From NCBI GenBank assembly GCA_009760855.2, contig WPIO01000063.1, positions 741,501 through 805,500 of the forward strand: a DNA stretch of 64,000 nucleotides. The letters run 5' to 3'. The notes under the pieces were generated by a model. It saw nothing but the letters and a program-made list of their open reading frames with translations, was not told the origin of the DNA and made no database searches. Below are positions 23,405 to 35,089 of this stretch, one piece after another. The stretch comes from Cristatella mucedo (Eukaryota; Bryozoa; Phylactolaemata; Cristatellidae). The first letter of the stretch is position 1. Every line of letters begins with the position of its first letter. A program made the position numbers and the translations under genes.

Positions 23405-24237
23405 GCTCAAAGACGCACCGGCTCTAGAGTAGTACGACCGGACGCGGAGTCCGACGGAGGAGCCAGCGAGTCCCGCCTGCCATCGGCACTCGCTGCGACC
23501 CGAGATGGTATCTCGGGTCGCAGCTCGTTTCCTTGTTTACGCTCTGCGTCGTGACTCGCCCCTCGCGAAGCTCGCCGCCCAGCGGCGACCTCTAGCGGCG
23601 CGCCTCTAGCGGCTCTAGCCTCCGGGTCTCGCGCAGCGCCTACGACCTATCGAAATTGCAATCGTAAACAAGCCGCGCGCGCCGACCGCTATCTCTCGCG
23701 CGCGGCGCCGCCGCCGCCGCGAGCGGCCGCTCGCGGCGGCGGTGTCTGTCCCTAGCAACCCGCGACGCTCTCGCGCGTTCGCAAGCGCTTCCGCCCGCCG
23801 TCCCGCCGCTAGATGAAGCCGCAGCCGCCGCCACCACCACGACCTCGTTCGCCAGCATTGGCGGGATGCCAGTTTCTCGCTCCAGCGGCACCAGCTCAGC
23901 TTAGAGCGATGCAGCCGAGAGAGCGAAGCGGCAGATGCTCGCAAGCTGCCGAAACCGAGCGCTGCGCCGTGCTAGCTGCCTTCGTGCCGCCAGCAGCTCG
24001 CAGAGACCGACGCGGGCGGCACGACCGACGGAATTTGCAGCAATCAGGCTTGCTCTCGAGCACTGTCGCGCAATGGCAATTACTTTTTCTTCATGTCCGT
24101 GTTGCTTCGCCAATACAGCGAAGCTGCGTCTGCCAGAACTCCGGCGTCCTGTCGCTCGGTCGCAACGTATCGGCTGCGCGTAGTGGGAAGGACGAACCGC
24201 AGCTTCGGATTTGTTCAAGAGCGACGCTCGTGAAATT

Positions 24238-24274
24238 GGCGGCCATCTTACATCATTTACGACGACTTCCGGTT
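24238..24274 (+). promoter_or_regulatory. YY1-like plus ETS-like motif pair
   Basis: GGCGGCCATCTTAC (24238-24251) matches the YY1 core CCATCTT. ACTTCCGGTT (24265-24274) is a reverse ETS/GABP core. Such pairs are frequent at TATA-less promoters, but no downstream first exon was identified. Inference only. Confidence 0.3.
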
Positions 24275-24394
24275 ACATTACTGAAGGTCAAGTTTGAGCT
24301 CCTTAGCTACTGGATACTGGCCCGCGTACCGAAAGTCTGTTTCCCTTTGGTTGACATCACTGCGTACGCGCTGGCTGCAAAGTACGAGAAAAAA

Positions 24395-24575
24395 GGTCTT
24401 CTGAGAGGAAAGCCTAATTTTTATGACGGCCGAGGAACCTTAGCGGTTATTGCTACCACTTGCGGCAGCGGGCAATAAAGAATCGCTCGCTGCAGAGCTC
24501 GAGCCCACGACCTGGGTTAGGAAGGGCCGAAGCCCTTCCTTCCGCCTGGTCTAAGGCCCAGTGAAAAGTCGCCCG
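24395..24575 (-). mobile_element. SINE-B, minus orientation
   Basis: On the minus strand the B box GTCGTGGGCTCGAGCTC is followed by TTCTTTATTGCCCGCTGCCGCAAGTGG and a diverged body. The head contains an insertion that makes a 9-bp hairpin with a CGAA loop (24519-24540). This is the only SINE-B with a visible body on this strand; the others in the window are on the plus strand. Confidence 0.6.
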
Positions 24576-24749
24576 CTTCCGGTGTCCCTGGGAGCCATCG
24601 GAGCTCTGCAAGCTCGAATGCAGCGGCGACGGAACGCAGCAGGGACTCGCACCGCGCTCCGACGCGCCGCTCTGATCTAATCTGCATTGTTGAGAGAGGG
24701 GTGAAGTGACTTCCGCGTCTGACAGAGCAAGTAAAGCCGTAAAGCGCTC

Positions 24750-25037
24750 GTGACGTCGCTATTCTCAGCAGCCGACGCCCAACGATTACCGGTGAAGCCC
24801 CGAGCCTTGGATCGCGAAGCTAACGACTTGTGGGTGCGGCGCCCATACTCGCCAGTATCGCCCAATACGCCGACAGTAGTGGAGTACGAGAGCAACGAGG
24901 AGCCTAAACTTAGCAAGTCCGTATCCATAACGTCGACAAGTCTCTTCGACGGCGACGGAAGGTTACAGACTTTCAGATCCAGCAATGACGCGCAAAAACT
25001 CTCATACGGTTCAGAGTCTCGATGTCAGCCCAACTGA
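24750..25037 (+). other. Unassigned open frame, 95 codons
   Basis: The forward frame has a balanced amino-acid composition (for example SPVSPNTPTVVEYES) unlike the Arg/Ala-rich noise around it. A possible acceptor (CTATTCTCAG) lies at its start. The opposite strand is also open (24677-24985). No domain is recognised, so it could be an exon of an unidentified gene or chance. Confidence 0.2.
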
Positions 25038-25730
25038 GGGAGCACAGCTGCCTATTACACGACTCTGGCTTTTAAACTGCCTTAAAATGCTTTTAAACTG
25101 GCCTTTAAACGGCCATAGATTATTGCATAACCTGTTACCAGCCATTATTTTTCACGAATAGTGAATAGCAGCCATTATCTGGCCGATTTAGCACGCCGCC
25201 TTTTCAATATTGAGACTTGTGTAACGCCAGCGGGCTCGCCTAGCGGCCGCGGTGCTCTGCAGAACGTCGTCGCTAGAGCGCAGCAGTGAACCGCGATGCC
25301 TCAAAGTTGAGAAGTCGCGCTCAACGCACAGCACTCTCGAACACGGCCGCGTCATTTGAGCGAGATCTGCAGCAGCCGATCGTGGTTGTTGCACGGAACC
25401 TAGCTCGATGCATTGCAAAGAACCGCGAGGAGAGAGCGGTGGCGCCAGGCCACGACACAGGTGGAGGTCGCCGAGTGAACGCGCGCTGCCCCGATGGCGG
25501 CCCTCGGTGAGCCCGGATCGTTCCGAGCGCGAGCTGGCTCGTGCGGGCCGCGACAGCGAGCCGCCGCCGAGCGGTGTCCCAATCTATCCATATATCTATC
25601 TATGCGCCACCAAGACCGGATTCGAAGACCTCCCTCGGAGAGGCTGGAACCCTCACGGGCGTTGAGTGCAGCGCTTCGTAGCTGCGGGTTGCGGAGCGAG
25701 CGAGCCGCAGCGCGGACAGCCGAGACAGTG

Positions 25731-25815
25731 TACGATGGTCCCTTGGTTACGACGTACGACGTACGACGTACGACGGTCCCTTGGTCACGACGTACGACGT
25801 ACGACGGTCCCTCGG
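25731..25815. repeat. Short minisatellite of TACGAC words
   Basis: Units of TACGACGGTCCCTTGGT followed by two or three CACGACGTACGACG-type words are repeated about 2.5 times. Confidence 0.75.
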
Positions 25816-27189
25816 CTCTCGCGATCCCGACGAGGGCTTAGTAGCTGAGCGACCGAGGGCTGTAGCTGTAGGTAAACCCCCGGGCGACTATGGGCGAGGA
25901 TCGGGGGCCGGCGACTGCTACGCGGCGGACAGTCGGGGTGAGGGTGGGGTCGCCGCCGCCAGTCGCAGCTCCGCCGCCGCCGCCGCCGTCGGTGCGCTCC
26001 GCTCATTGCGCTCAAAGGTCGCAGAGACGTTGGTCGGACTCTCTTCTACGTACCAAAAATCATTGGCTACTGCAAGTCAGAGCGTCTCGCTGTCTCGGCG
26101 ATCCCGCGACGTCGGCAAACGAGCTGTTTCCGGCCGGAAGCCGCCACAATACGGCCGGCGGCAGGGCCTTCTGCTACCGCCGACCAATAGCATCTGGATA
26201 AGGTGGCCCTGGACGCGTCCGACTGGCGAACTCGTGCTCAGACTAGTCTGAGGACGCATCTATCTTGTCAGGTTTTCCTACGATTGTGGGCTTGCAACGG
26301 TGCCCTCGCAGCTATAGTAGGCGAGTTGGCCGGCCACGGAGCTAAGTACGCGTGCAGGAGAATGAGAGACTGGTGAAAAACCAAGGGCATTCATAGCGGC
26401 TTAGCGGCGGTAAAGGCAAAAACTCGCATTTGAGTCCGAGCCCACTTAAATCTCATTTCTTGTTCTTGCCTTCGGCTCCTAGAGGGCCATTCGAACCGGC
26501 GAGACCTTGACCTTGCTAAAGACAGCCGTGGCTATTCACAACGAGGCTTAAGGGGAGCATCGGGTGCTGCCGAGCCGTCGGTCGGACCGACGTACTTCAT
26601 TGCACCGGTCCAGCAGGAGAGCAGGACCCTTAGGCCCCGCCCCTTCTCTCAGAGCCCCCGTACTCTCACACAGCCCAACAGCTGGTGAGACTGGTCCTTC
26701 GGTGCGCGGGGCCTAGATTACTTGCGCCCAGACGCTACGCCGCTCAGACCTTGCTCGCGCCGCTCGTCTTAGCTGCGCGATCCTCTCCGCACCGCGTCCG
26801 TCACCTTCGCACCTCTCCCCTCCCGAGGTGACGAGTCGCAGCACTCCTACTTCGCTCTCGACCACCTCGTTTCGTTCCGGCATTTAGGCGACGCGCAAGT
26901 TCGGAGCTGTCAGTACAACGAGCTCGCGCGGAGACGGACGCGAGAGACGACTTGCATCCTTGGCGCTAAGTGAATGCAGCGGCAAAGCTCTGAGCCGTAT
27001 CCAGTGGTCCGCTGCGCTGCAGCAGTCCGGTGCGGCGGCGGCGAGAGCGTCTGCTTGCCTTTCGCGGGCGGCTGTCCGCAGCCGTCTCGCGAGCGCCCGC
27101 TCGTGCATCGCGGATGTGCCTCCGCCCTCCCGTCGTTGCTATTAGGTTCGGCTGGGGTTAGCCGGTGATGCACACAATTGAAGTTTCGT

Positions 27190-27838
27190 CTCCTCTCTGT
27201 CTGTCTGTCTCTGTCTGTCTCTGTCTGTCTCTGTCTGTCTCTGTCTGTCTCTGTCTGTCTCTGTCTGTCTCTGTCTGTCTCTGTCTGTCTCTGTCTGTCT
27301 CTGTCTGTCTCTGTCTGTCTCTGTCTGTCTCTGTCTGTCTCTGTCTGTCTCTGTCTGTCTCTGTCTGTCTCTGTCTGTCTCTGTCTGTCTCTGTCTGTCT
27401 CTGTCTGTCTCTGTCTGTCTCTGTCTGTCTCTGTCTGTCTCTGTCTGTCTCTGTCTCTGTCTTTGTCTCTGTCTTTGTCTCTGTCTCTGTCTCTGTCTCT
27501 GTCTCTGTCTGTCTCTGTCTGTCTCTGTCTGTCTCTGTCTCTGTCTCTGTCTGTCTCTGTCTGTCTCTGTCTGTCTCTGTCTGTCTCTGTCTCTGTCTCT
27601 GTCTCTGTCTCTGTCTCTGTCTGTCTCTGTCTGTCTCTGTCTGTCTCTGTCTCTGTCTCTGTCTCTGTCTCTGTCTGTGCGTCTGTTGCGTCTGTCTGTG
27701 CCTGTCTGTGTCTGTCTGCGTCTGTCCGCATCTGTCTGCGTCTGTCTGCGTCTGTCTGTCTGTCTATCTGCGTCTGCCTGTCTGTCTGTCTCTGCTTGTC
27801 CCTGTCTGTCTCTGTCTCTCTTTGTCTCTCTGTTTCTC
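27190..27838. repeat. Long TCTG-rich decamer array
   Basis: About 250 bp of nearly perfect CTGTCTGTCT decamers, then CTGTCT hexamer stretches and more diverged TCTGTCTG/TCTGCG units up to about 27838. The unit has no stop codon in any frame on either strand. This produces apparent proteins of 250-340 residues (Leu/Ser/Val-rich forward, Asp/Arg/Gln/Thr-rich reverse) that are not genes. Confidence 0.95.
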
Positions 27839-28217
27839 TTCGCACCTCGCCACTGGCTCTCGCGCTCAGTCACACCCCGACTACGTCGCCATTTTGCCAC
27901 CTCGCCGCCTCACGTTGCCCCCACGCTGCGCCGCGATTCGTCGGTTCCCGGCGGAGTCGAGGCCTCGAGGCGCGTCGCTCGCGCCGCGCTCGCTAGCGGT
28001 AGCGGACAGCGCCGTAATCGGCGGCGTGAGAGAGATGGCCGAGCCACGACCACCCGTCGGCCTCGCGCCGTTGGCACAGCGGTCGCACCGGCCAAGATGC
28101 CTGGCGCCCCGCCCGTCCGGTGGTGCTTCACGGCCGATTTTCGGGCTCGGAAAGGATTTTCGCCGAGCGCCTCGGGCGCTGCAGGCCTAGCCGTTTGACC
28201 CTCTGTAGCGAGTGCAC

Positions 28218-28243
28218 CATTACGCAGCCGCCGCCACCGCCAC

Positions 28244-28274
<31 letters not shown>

Positions 28275-28275
28275 C
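28218..28275. repeat. (CCG)n/(CCA) tract
   Basis: About 58 bp of CCGCCG with CCACCG interruptions in the CpG-rich block. A shorter GGC tract lies at 29651-29680 on the plus strand. Confidence 0.85.
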
Positions 28276-29650
28276 CCTAGTGGGCGCTGTCATCGAGTGC
28301 GCGCCCGTCGTTTCTCTTGATTTTATTATGCTCGGCCGGCAAGACGGCATGTCACCGCTCTTTTGTGCCCGACCGGCTGTCCCGACGGTGAGTTTCACGT
28401 GGCACTTAGCGGACTCTCGCTGCAATCCGAGAGCGAATCGCGATCGCCATTGTGCAACCCAAGGATGTCTCCACTCTGTCCTTGCTGGACGTCATCTGCG
28501 AGCAGCGAGACAAGTGTGAATAAAAAAAAGCTGATTAGATCTGCGCTGCTAGCGACGCTTTTGCGCCGCGAGGAACTCTCTCTCCAGTTTCCGAGTCGAC
28601 AGTCGCCTGGGGCTCGACGACGGGGCCGCGTCAGTAATCGAGCCTGTGCGACTTCCCCTCTCCTCCCCATCCACCCGCTCGAAGGGATCGCCGCTGCTGC
28701 CTGCGTGCGTCGTCGTCTTCGCAGCCCTACGCCGAGTCGCATGCTGTGCCTACCAGCGGGCGATCCGGGATGGCGCACCTGCCTCCAGACTAGCTCTCAA
28801 GTCCGTTTTCCGCTCGGAGGCGAGAACGAGCTGAAGCGTTGCGGTTGCTGCCGCCGCCGCAGCCGCCGCGTCTTTCTCGCGCGCACGGTTTCCGCTTGAT
28901 GGCTCCGCGAAATGCCAGTTGCGCGCGCGCTCGCGAGCGAAGACGCACCGCCGCGTCTCGCGCCGCGGCCTCGCCGAGCGCGCTGAAAGGGCGCAGGCCG
29001 CGGAGCGTGCTGCCGCCGCGACCGTCCCATTGAGGGCCGCGGCGGCAGCGGCGAGCGGCGCTCAAGGGAAGCTCCTCTAGCGTGAACGGCGCGAGAAAGG
29101 GACGCCGCCGCCGCGGCGCGCGGGACCGCCGGTGCTCGCTCAAGCAATTACTCGGTCTTTTATGGCGGCGATGTAATTCGGTCGCGCTGGCCGAGCGGAG
29201 GCGAGCGGTTAGAGCGCCCCGGTTGCGGGACAGTGTTTTTCGCCGGTGCTGCGAGCGCCGCCCATTGTGCGCGCGCCCGCGCGCGGCTCTTCCCATTGTC
29301 GCGGCCAGTTACGGCGCACTCTGGGTAAACAAGACGATTGTGCCGAGCGTCTTTCGGCGCACAAAAGAATTTAGAAGAACCGCGGCTCGTCATCTCATTT
29401 ACATGGCGGCTCAAAAGTTATTTAAGCAATGGGAATTCATAGAATGGCGACTAATTCGCGCTGATGATTTTATCACCAGAATTTCGCGTTCGGATCGAAT
29501 TTTGTCTGCGCGTTAATTTAGGCTCCGGTTTCTCAGCAATGGCGTGCCCGGGGACGGGGAAAAAAGAACGGCGCCATGCGGCGCGAATACGCCGCCCTAG
29601 GAGTCAGCAGCAGCAGAGGACGCCAGAGCCCGCTACCGAATGAAAAGAGT

Positions 29651-29680
29651 CGGCGGCGGCGGCGGCGGCGGCGGCGGCGT
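29651..29680. repeat. (GGC)n tract
   Basis: About ten GGC units following GAGTC, with no interruption. Confidence 0.85.
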
Positions 29681-30140
29681 GCAGCTCGCAAAAAAAGATT
29701 GGCCGCCGTGCGTCGGTGGCAGCGGCGTCGGCGACACGCAGTGACCAATCGCCTGGCGAGAGCGCCTGCGATTGCCGCGTTTCGGAATTTCTTTCAGTTA
29801 AAACTTTTGCTTCGCTTCGCCGCGCTCACCATTGCAAGCAGCTGGCCCGCCCAAAGCTCGATCGTCACCAGCCTGTGGACGCTGTTAAAGTCACCGGGTT
29901 TCTTAGCGTCGTGCCCGTATCGTTTGCGCGTGGCACCGGTTGCCGAGTCGCGGAGTATCGCGCGCCGTCGAAGTGCGTGAAGTGGCGCGCGACTCATTCT
30001 TCTGCCCTTGGAGGTGATGGGTTCAACTTCCGAGAAGGGCAGTGCGTGCTATACCGTCCGCAAAGTGCGAAGCTATTCCGAGGGGGCTTAGCGTTAGACA
30101 AATCCGCTGACGGCAGCAGTCACATAAATCTTTCGCCCCA

Positions 30141-30600
30141 CCGTGGTCTCAAAAGGATTTGAGGTTCATACAAGGTGTAGGTAAGCGATTAGATTCAGAA
30201 AAGCATGTGCTACGACGCTTAGTCTGGTAGGGGAGTAGATCTGAAAGGTGGGGTGGAGAAAAAGAATAAAGGTACCTAAAAGTGAGTGACAGAAATGTGA
30301 AGTCGATAAGCTTATTGACTGGAAGCCAGTACAGGTCGGCGAGAAGTGGTATGACGTGGCAACTGCGCCGCTGATGGCAGACAAGCTTAGTTGCAGAGTT
30401 TTGCGCCAGCTGTAAGCGCCTGATTGCACATGCCGGTAGGCCAGCAAGCAGTGAGTTACAGAAGTTGAGACAGAATGCCACAAATACATGGACCAATTTA
30501 GATGTGGTATCCCTGTCTAACAAGCACGACTTTTAGCAATATTATGTAGCTGAAAGTAGGCAGACTTGACTGTGGAGCTGATGTTGCCGTTGAATGAAAA
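30141..30600 (-). mobile_element. LINE-1 internal/C-terminal fragment
   Basis: The minus-strand frame at 30149-30523 carries CNSLLAGLPACAIRRLQLAQ and WLPVN, then PHLSDLLPYQTKRRS. These are the conserved C-terminal blocks after the reverse transcriptase in L2/CR1-type LINEs. The 3' untranslated tail is absent at the left end; a separate LINE-1-like tail lies at 30948. The frame is unusually long for a dead copy, at 124 codons. Confidence 0.75.
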
Positions 30601-30947
30601 AATTATTTAAGACTTATGTCTTTGGCTGTTTTTGATTGCCAGTTATCTAGCACAGCTGCGGTCCGGAAAATAAATAAAATGATTGCAATCCAAGTGAGTC
30701 GCAGAACTTCGTCTGATAAATTATCTACTACTTTTCTTTGGCATTTTCTTTTTTGTTCAACCTTTCTTTGGCCTATTTCTTGAAAGTTTCCGGCATTGGA
30801 TACAAAAAGCACATTTTTAAGCAGATCGAATGCTTTCTTTGGGTCACTTTTTCTGGTGCGCTCAGCGAAAATCAGAGGTCCTCGCCCGGAGCAAGGCCGA
30901 CTAAAATACTAAGCCAAATGAAGCGAGATCGCAGAAATTAATTACCC

Positions 30948-31060
30948 TATGATAATAATAATAATAATAATAGCAGTAATAACAACAACAACACATTTGC
31001 CTAGCGCTCTCGGAGAACATCTAAATTTCGTTCTGAGCATTTTACGTTTGCGGTAGATAA
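30948..31060 (-). mobile_element. LINE-1-like tail
   Basis: A TAATAATAATAATAATAATAG run with ACAACAAC is followed by a diverged hairpin (AGCGCTCTCGGAGAACATC...GAGCATTTTACG). No coding part is attached. It may be an old SINE-A or LINE-1 end. Confidence 0.55.
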
Positions 31061-33115
31061 AAAATGTCAAGCGAGTTTGTTTGATAATTTGAAAGCGACG
31101 AGGAGCGAGAGGCTCAAATGGCGCCGCGATTTTTTGTCTCCTTTTTCGCTCCTTTTTAAGAGGAAGAGCGTAGCAGCAGCTTCGCAGCGGCTCGCGCATC
31201 CGCTTTCACGCGTCGCGTCGTCCTTTCTTTCGAGCTAGGATTAAAGAGCGCAGTTTTCGCGATCTGCGCGCATACATTTCGTCTTCCCTACTAACAATCT
31301 TGCCCAGGGCACTTTTTCGCCTCGCGATGGCTAGCTATCATTACGAACTCGCTCCCTGAATGGGGCATATAAACTGAAGTCGTTTTTTCCACAAACGCAG
31401 AGCACGTAACGGTTGCTAGTCCCCACCGACGCGTGACGGTTACTGGTGAAGCTAGCAGCTCGAAGCACTGCTAGCGATTCAGAGAAGCCGCGTTAATACT
31501 CTCGGGCGTGCCGACCGTAGCGCAGAACAGAAAAGAGACCAAGAACTACCGTAACTCGACGACAAGTCCGTGACCTTGTGTAGAGATGTACGCTGCATAT
31601 TCCGAAACTATAGAGGAGCTACAAGTGGGCATGCTGGACTTTAATGCGTCTTCTGAACACTTGGCCTCCCTGGCATTCGGGTCGCCAGTATTTCACTTGA
31701 CTTAAGACAGACGAACAGCTTTAGCTGAAAACCCTCTCTCATAAGATACCTGAAGATATCTCAAAACTGGAACATGATTAAAGCGGACAGCACAAGAAGC
31801 AGGAGAAAACATGCGAGCAATTTAACGTCTGAGCGGTTGCGACTGCGACTGCGACGTGTTCTACTGTGACTTCAGCGTCTCGCCTTGCGTCCAGTCTTGT
31901 CTGCCTAGCATACAGTTAGACAGTCTGCGCCGTATGATGGACAGTACCGCACAGCTCTTTCAGCTGCTAGCACACCCCTGGCAGACTTTCGAAATGCAGT
32001 GACCAATTTAGCTACTGCAAACCGGAAACAGAAAGCCCAACCCATTCGCTCTGCCGACGCGCCGATTCGGCAACCGCGCAGCAGGATCGTACCAGCAACC
32101 CCGTAGCAGCAGGATCGTAATAATCGCTGCACTAGTTTGGCTGACGTGCAGAGGCAGGAAGGTCGCGGCACTGCAGTCGCAGCATTTGGAATCCAATGAC
32201 GCAATCGCAGCAGAAGCTACGTAGACATCGTATGGCATGAAAGAAGGATCGAGCAGTCCCGAGTAAACAAAAAAGAAAGGAGGAGGAGGAGGAGGAAGGC
32301 AGACAGAACGACGTAGACAAGCACTCTTCCCACTATCACAGCTCATGGGCGTATGACAAATAGCGCTGTCAAAGCACTGCAAATAGCCGAAAAACGATTT
32401 CTCATCGGGTGGGTGACAAAAGGATTGACTAAAGGCTTACGACTCGTCGAGCGGGCAGGCACAGTCGCCAGTATGACCTCTTTTTTTTAGTAAGCAAAGC
32501 AGCCTGACCAGCAGACCATCAGAGCAGTAGTCTACAACTCCGAGCAGTTAATGCAGTCGTGGTAGCCTCAAAATTCTTTTAGCTCCGATACAAGTTTCTC
32601 AATTATAATGACCGGCAGAGGAAGAATGAGATCCGTTTGTTTGTCAAAACTTCAGTCAAGGATGCGGTGTTAGTAATCGGCACTTTATCTGCAGCCACTT
32701 CCATGCCCTCGTGCGTAATCATTACCTCCGGCTTCCCAAATCGTATTTAGTACACCCGGGTATATCCGGGTATATTCAGTATATTCAGTGTATCCGGGTC
32801 ATACTATTTCACACACCACGAAGCTGCAGCGACGGCCTGCACCTGCACTGAGGTCACTAAGGTGGTCAGCTATTGCCATCGACGTCTTCTAGACTAAACG
32901 CTGAAGCTCCGTTCCTGCAGCATCTCCATTCTGAGCACTCGATTGCATGCTTCCAAGTGGTCCCAGCATCGCTCATACTAGACTGCACGCTACCAGTATT
33001 TTAGTTTCAGTGTCACTGTCTCTAAAATCTCAAAAAAGTGTATCCTGTGCCTGAACCCAATGCAGCGGCACTCTCAAAACTACGTACGCTTCCGCTCAGC
33101 TACGCGCTAATTAGA
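31061..33115. other. Intergenic, lower G+C, no recognised gene
   Basis: This stretch separates two CpG-rich blocks. Only short overlapping frames are present. A small repeat of GTATATTCA/GTATATCCGGG words lies at 32754-32800. Nothing else is recognised. Confidence 0.4.
32754..32800. repeat. Short tandem repeat GTATATYC
   Basis: CCCGGGTATAT, CCGGGTATATTCAGTATATTCAGTGTATCCGGG: three or four imperfect units. Confidence 0.6.
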
Positions 33116-33117
33116 CC

Positions 33118-33150
<33 letters not shown>
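33116..33150. repeat. (CCG)n tract
   Basis: About eleven CCG units at the left edge of the GC-rich block containing the GATA gene. Confidence 0.85.
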
Positions 33151-33151
<1 letters not shown>

Positions 33152-34195
33152 AGCTACTATTGGGGGGTGAGCATTTTCAGAAATTCGCCCGAGGTTTATC
33201 GTGGTGCTCAAGTTCGATTAAGTTCGATTACGCACGGCTCTTTGATCTGCCGAAGTTCGGCGTACGGTTTCTACAAATCCCGAGTTTCTGGCTGAGCAAG
33301 CAGCTTAGTTCAATGCTTAGTCACCCGATTCCGTTAACAGCGGCGCATGCTTGGCATACCGGCTCTGATCAAAGGCAGATTTTACGTGCGCGATGCCGCG
33401 CGTCAGAGTGAGCCACAAGTGGCGAGATCAGCACCTGACATGCTGCAAATGGTCCTCAGCAATGATCCAACACTTCGGACGCCAAAAGTTGCCAGCGCGC
33501 TGTGCAGCGGCGGCGGCTCCTCTGAACAAGAGCTGTCCTCTGTCACAAGCGTGGCTCTTGTAGCGGATGCAGCCTCGATTCTGCGGCTGCGGCTGCTGCT
33601 CGCGGCTAGAGAATCGTTGGAGCCGCCGCACCGACGCTCGCTCGCGGCGTGTGGCGCCGGTATCGGGAGCGATCGAGACAGCAATCGAGAGCTCCAGCGC
33701 GTCCGCATCGATCGCATCGACGAGTCTTGACGACCTTGCGCGGAGCGGCATATTCCTGAGTCATAGAGGGCTGGCCACACGTGCACAGCAGCAGCAGCAC
33801 CGACTACAATGAGCAACTCCTAAGCATCACGCTGGACTTTTTTCTTTATTCTCTCTAGATCGTAGATTATGACGTATCCGGTTCCTAAAGATTAAAAAGT
33901 GCAGGGGCCCCGGCGGTAGTGGCGTCCAGAACCGGCACAATGCAGCTCAGTTAGGATGCCAGCGATTCACTGCGGAGTAGGTCCAGTTGGATGATCTCCG
34001 GCAACGTCCTGCCTGCCTCCTACCTGGGTTTCACAGCCGGAAGTTCCAGTGAACTTGTTAATCTTGTTAATCCTATCTCGTGAGCATCAAAAGCTGGCGA
34101 AATTCTTCGCACTGCCTCGACTTGCCCTTCTGCTGCACTAGCTCCCCGGAAGCTGGGAGAAAAGCCGCCGCCGCCGACTTTAGTCTGGAGCAGAG
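33151..34195. other. Intergenic, no recognised gene
   Basis: Overlapping frames on both strands at 33347-33816 lack recognised motifs. I see no splice-supported exon. Confidence 0.35.
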
Positions 34196-34470
34196 AAAGA
34201 TGGAGGGAGAGAGGAGCAGAGAAAGTTGGAGGGAGAGAGGAGCAGAGAAAGATGGAGGGAGAGAGGAGCAGAGAAAGATGGAGGGAGATAGGAGCAGAGA
34301 AAGATGGAGCAGAGAAAGATGGAGGGAGAGAGGAGCAGAGAAAGATGGAGCAGAGAAAGATGGAGGGAGAGAGGAGCAGAGAAAGATGGAGCAGAAAAAG
34401 ATGGAGGGAGAGAGGAGCAGAGAAAGATGGAGCAGAGAAAGATGGAGCAGAGAAAGATGTCTGGAGCAGA
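34196..34470. repeat. Purine minisatellite, 26-bp and 15-bp units
   Basis: Interspersed GATGGAGGGAGAGAGGAGCAGAGAAA (26 bp) and GATGGAGCAGAGAAA (15 bp) units, about a dozen in total. The 15-bp unit looks like the 26-bp unit after an 11-bp deletion. The plus strand is almost entirely purine. Open frames through it are artefacts of the unit. It lies about 0.6 kb beyond the presumed 3' end of the GATA gene. Confidence 0.9.
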
Positions 34471-35083
34471 GAAATACGGGCAGGGCGCCAACGAGCGGAT
34501 GGAGCGAGCTAACGTCCGCCTAACGTTGCCCCCGCCCCCAGCCCCCGCCCGCATAGCCCGCCCGCCGCGCACCTGCGGCGTCGCCGACGGCTCTGCGGCT
34601 GCGGCGTCTTGCGGCCGGCCAGAAGGCGCATCTGCCGACAACCTACGCGTCGCTACGTCACGCCGCTCGACTGACGTCACCGCGCGCGCGCCGGGCCGGC
34701 GAGCGGGCGGGCCAGCTTGTGCGGGCATTTGTCACGCGTGCGGCGGCGTTGGGCGCCAGGCGAGCGAGCGAGCGAGCGAGCGAGCCCGAAGCGGCGGCTG
34801 CTGCGAATTTCGCAATCGCGCCGCGAATTATCGACGATTTCGATGCGGGCCCGCTGCTGCTGGTGGCGGCGCGCGAGATGGCCGCCGCTGCTATCGTGGC
34901 GTCGCCGCCGCTCGCAGACATGCGGGCGACGGTGCGGCTCTCCCTCTCTCTCTCCCCGCCCCGTTGCGCTCACTCTCGCAGCCGCCGCATTTTTCGCTTT
35001 TGCGCACCTTTCGTCGCTTATTCCAGCAGTCGCGCAGCCAGCGAGGAAGAGAGCGAAGGCAGCTCGAAAAGCTCGTGCTTACG
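34471..35083. other. GC-rich flank downstream of the GATA gene
   Basis: GC-rich DNA with a short CGAG tetramer run at 34762-34788. There are long frames on both strands without recognised domains. It lies past the likely polyadenylation site of the GATA gene. Confidence 0.4.
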
Positions 35084-35089
35084 TTTATT
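35084..35089 (-). terminator. Candidate polyadenylation signal of the GATA gene
   Basis: TTTATT on the plus strand is AATAAA on the minus strand. It is the first canonical hexamer I find downstream of the stop codon, about 700 bp away. Cleavage would be expected about 10-30 nt further, near 35055-35075. A shorter non-canonical 3' end cannot be excluded. Confidence 0.4.

Larger units (their letters stand above)
20591..30120. other. GC/CpG-rich domain, middle block
   Basis: A second, larger CpG-dense block. It is broken by LINE-1 ends (22.3-23.0 kb), a pyrimidine microsatellite (23.3 kb), a SINE-B (24.4 kb) and the 27.2-kb decamer array. Frames of 100-250 codons occur on both strands in the same places (for example 20657-21211 minus, 21352-22044 plus, 28790-29296 minus). 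They are Arg/Ala/Pro-rich and lack recognisable domains. Apart from the items listed separately I can support no gene. Unspliced first exons or non-coding transcripts could hide here without being visible. Confidence 0.5.

Noticed and set aside
26910-28190. Apparent proteins of 250-340 residues on both strands
   Set aside because: They are translations of the stop-free TCTG decamer array and have no non-repeat domain.
29181-29245. A tRNA-Leu/Ser-like 5' half (GCGCTGGCCGAGCGG..GCGGTTAGAGCG)
   Set aside because: No B box and no matching acceptor or T arm follow, so it is neither a tRNA gene nor a clear SINE head.
34196-34470. CRISPR-like array
   Set aside because: Units are contiguous without unique spacers and the context is eukaryotic; it is a minisatellite.
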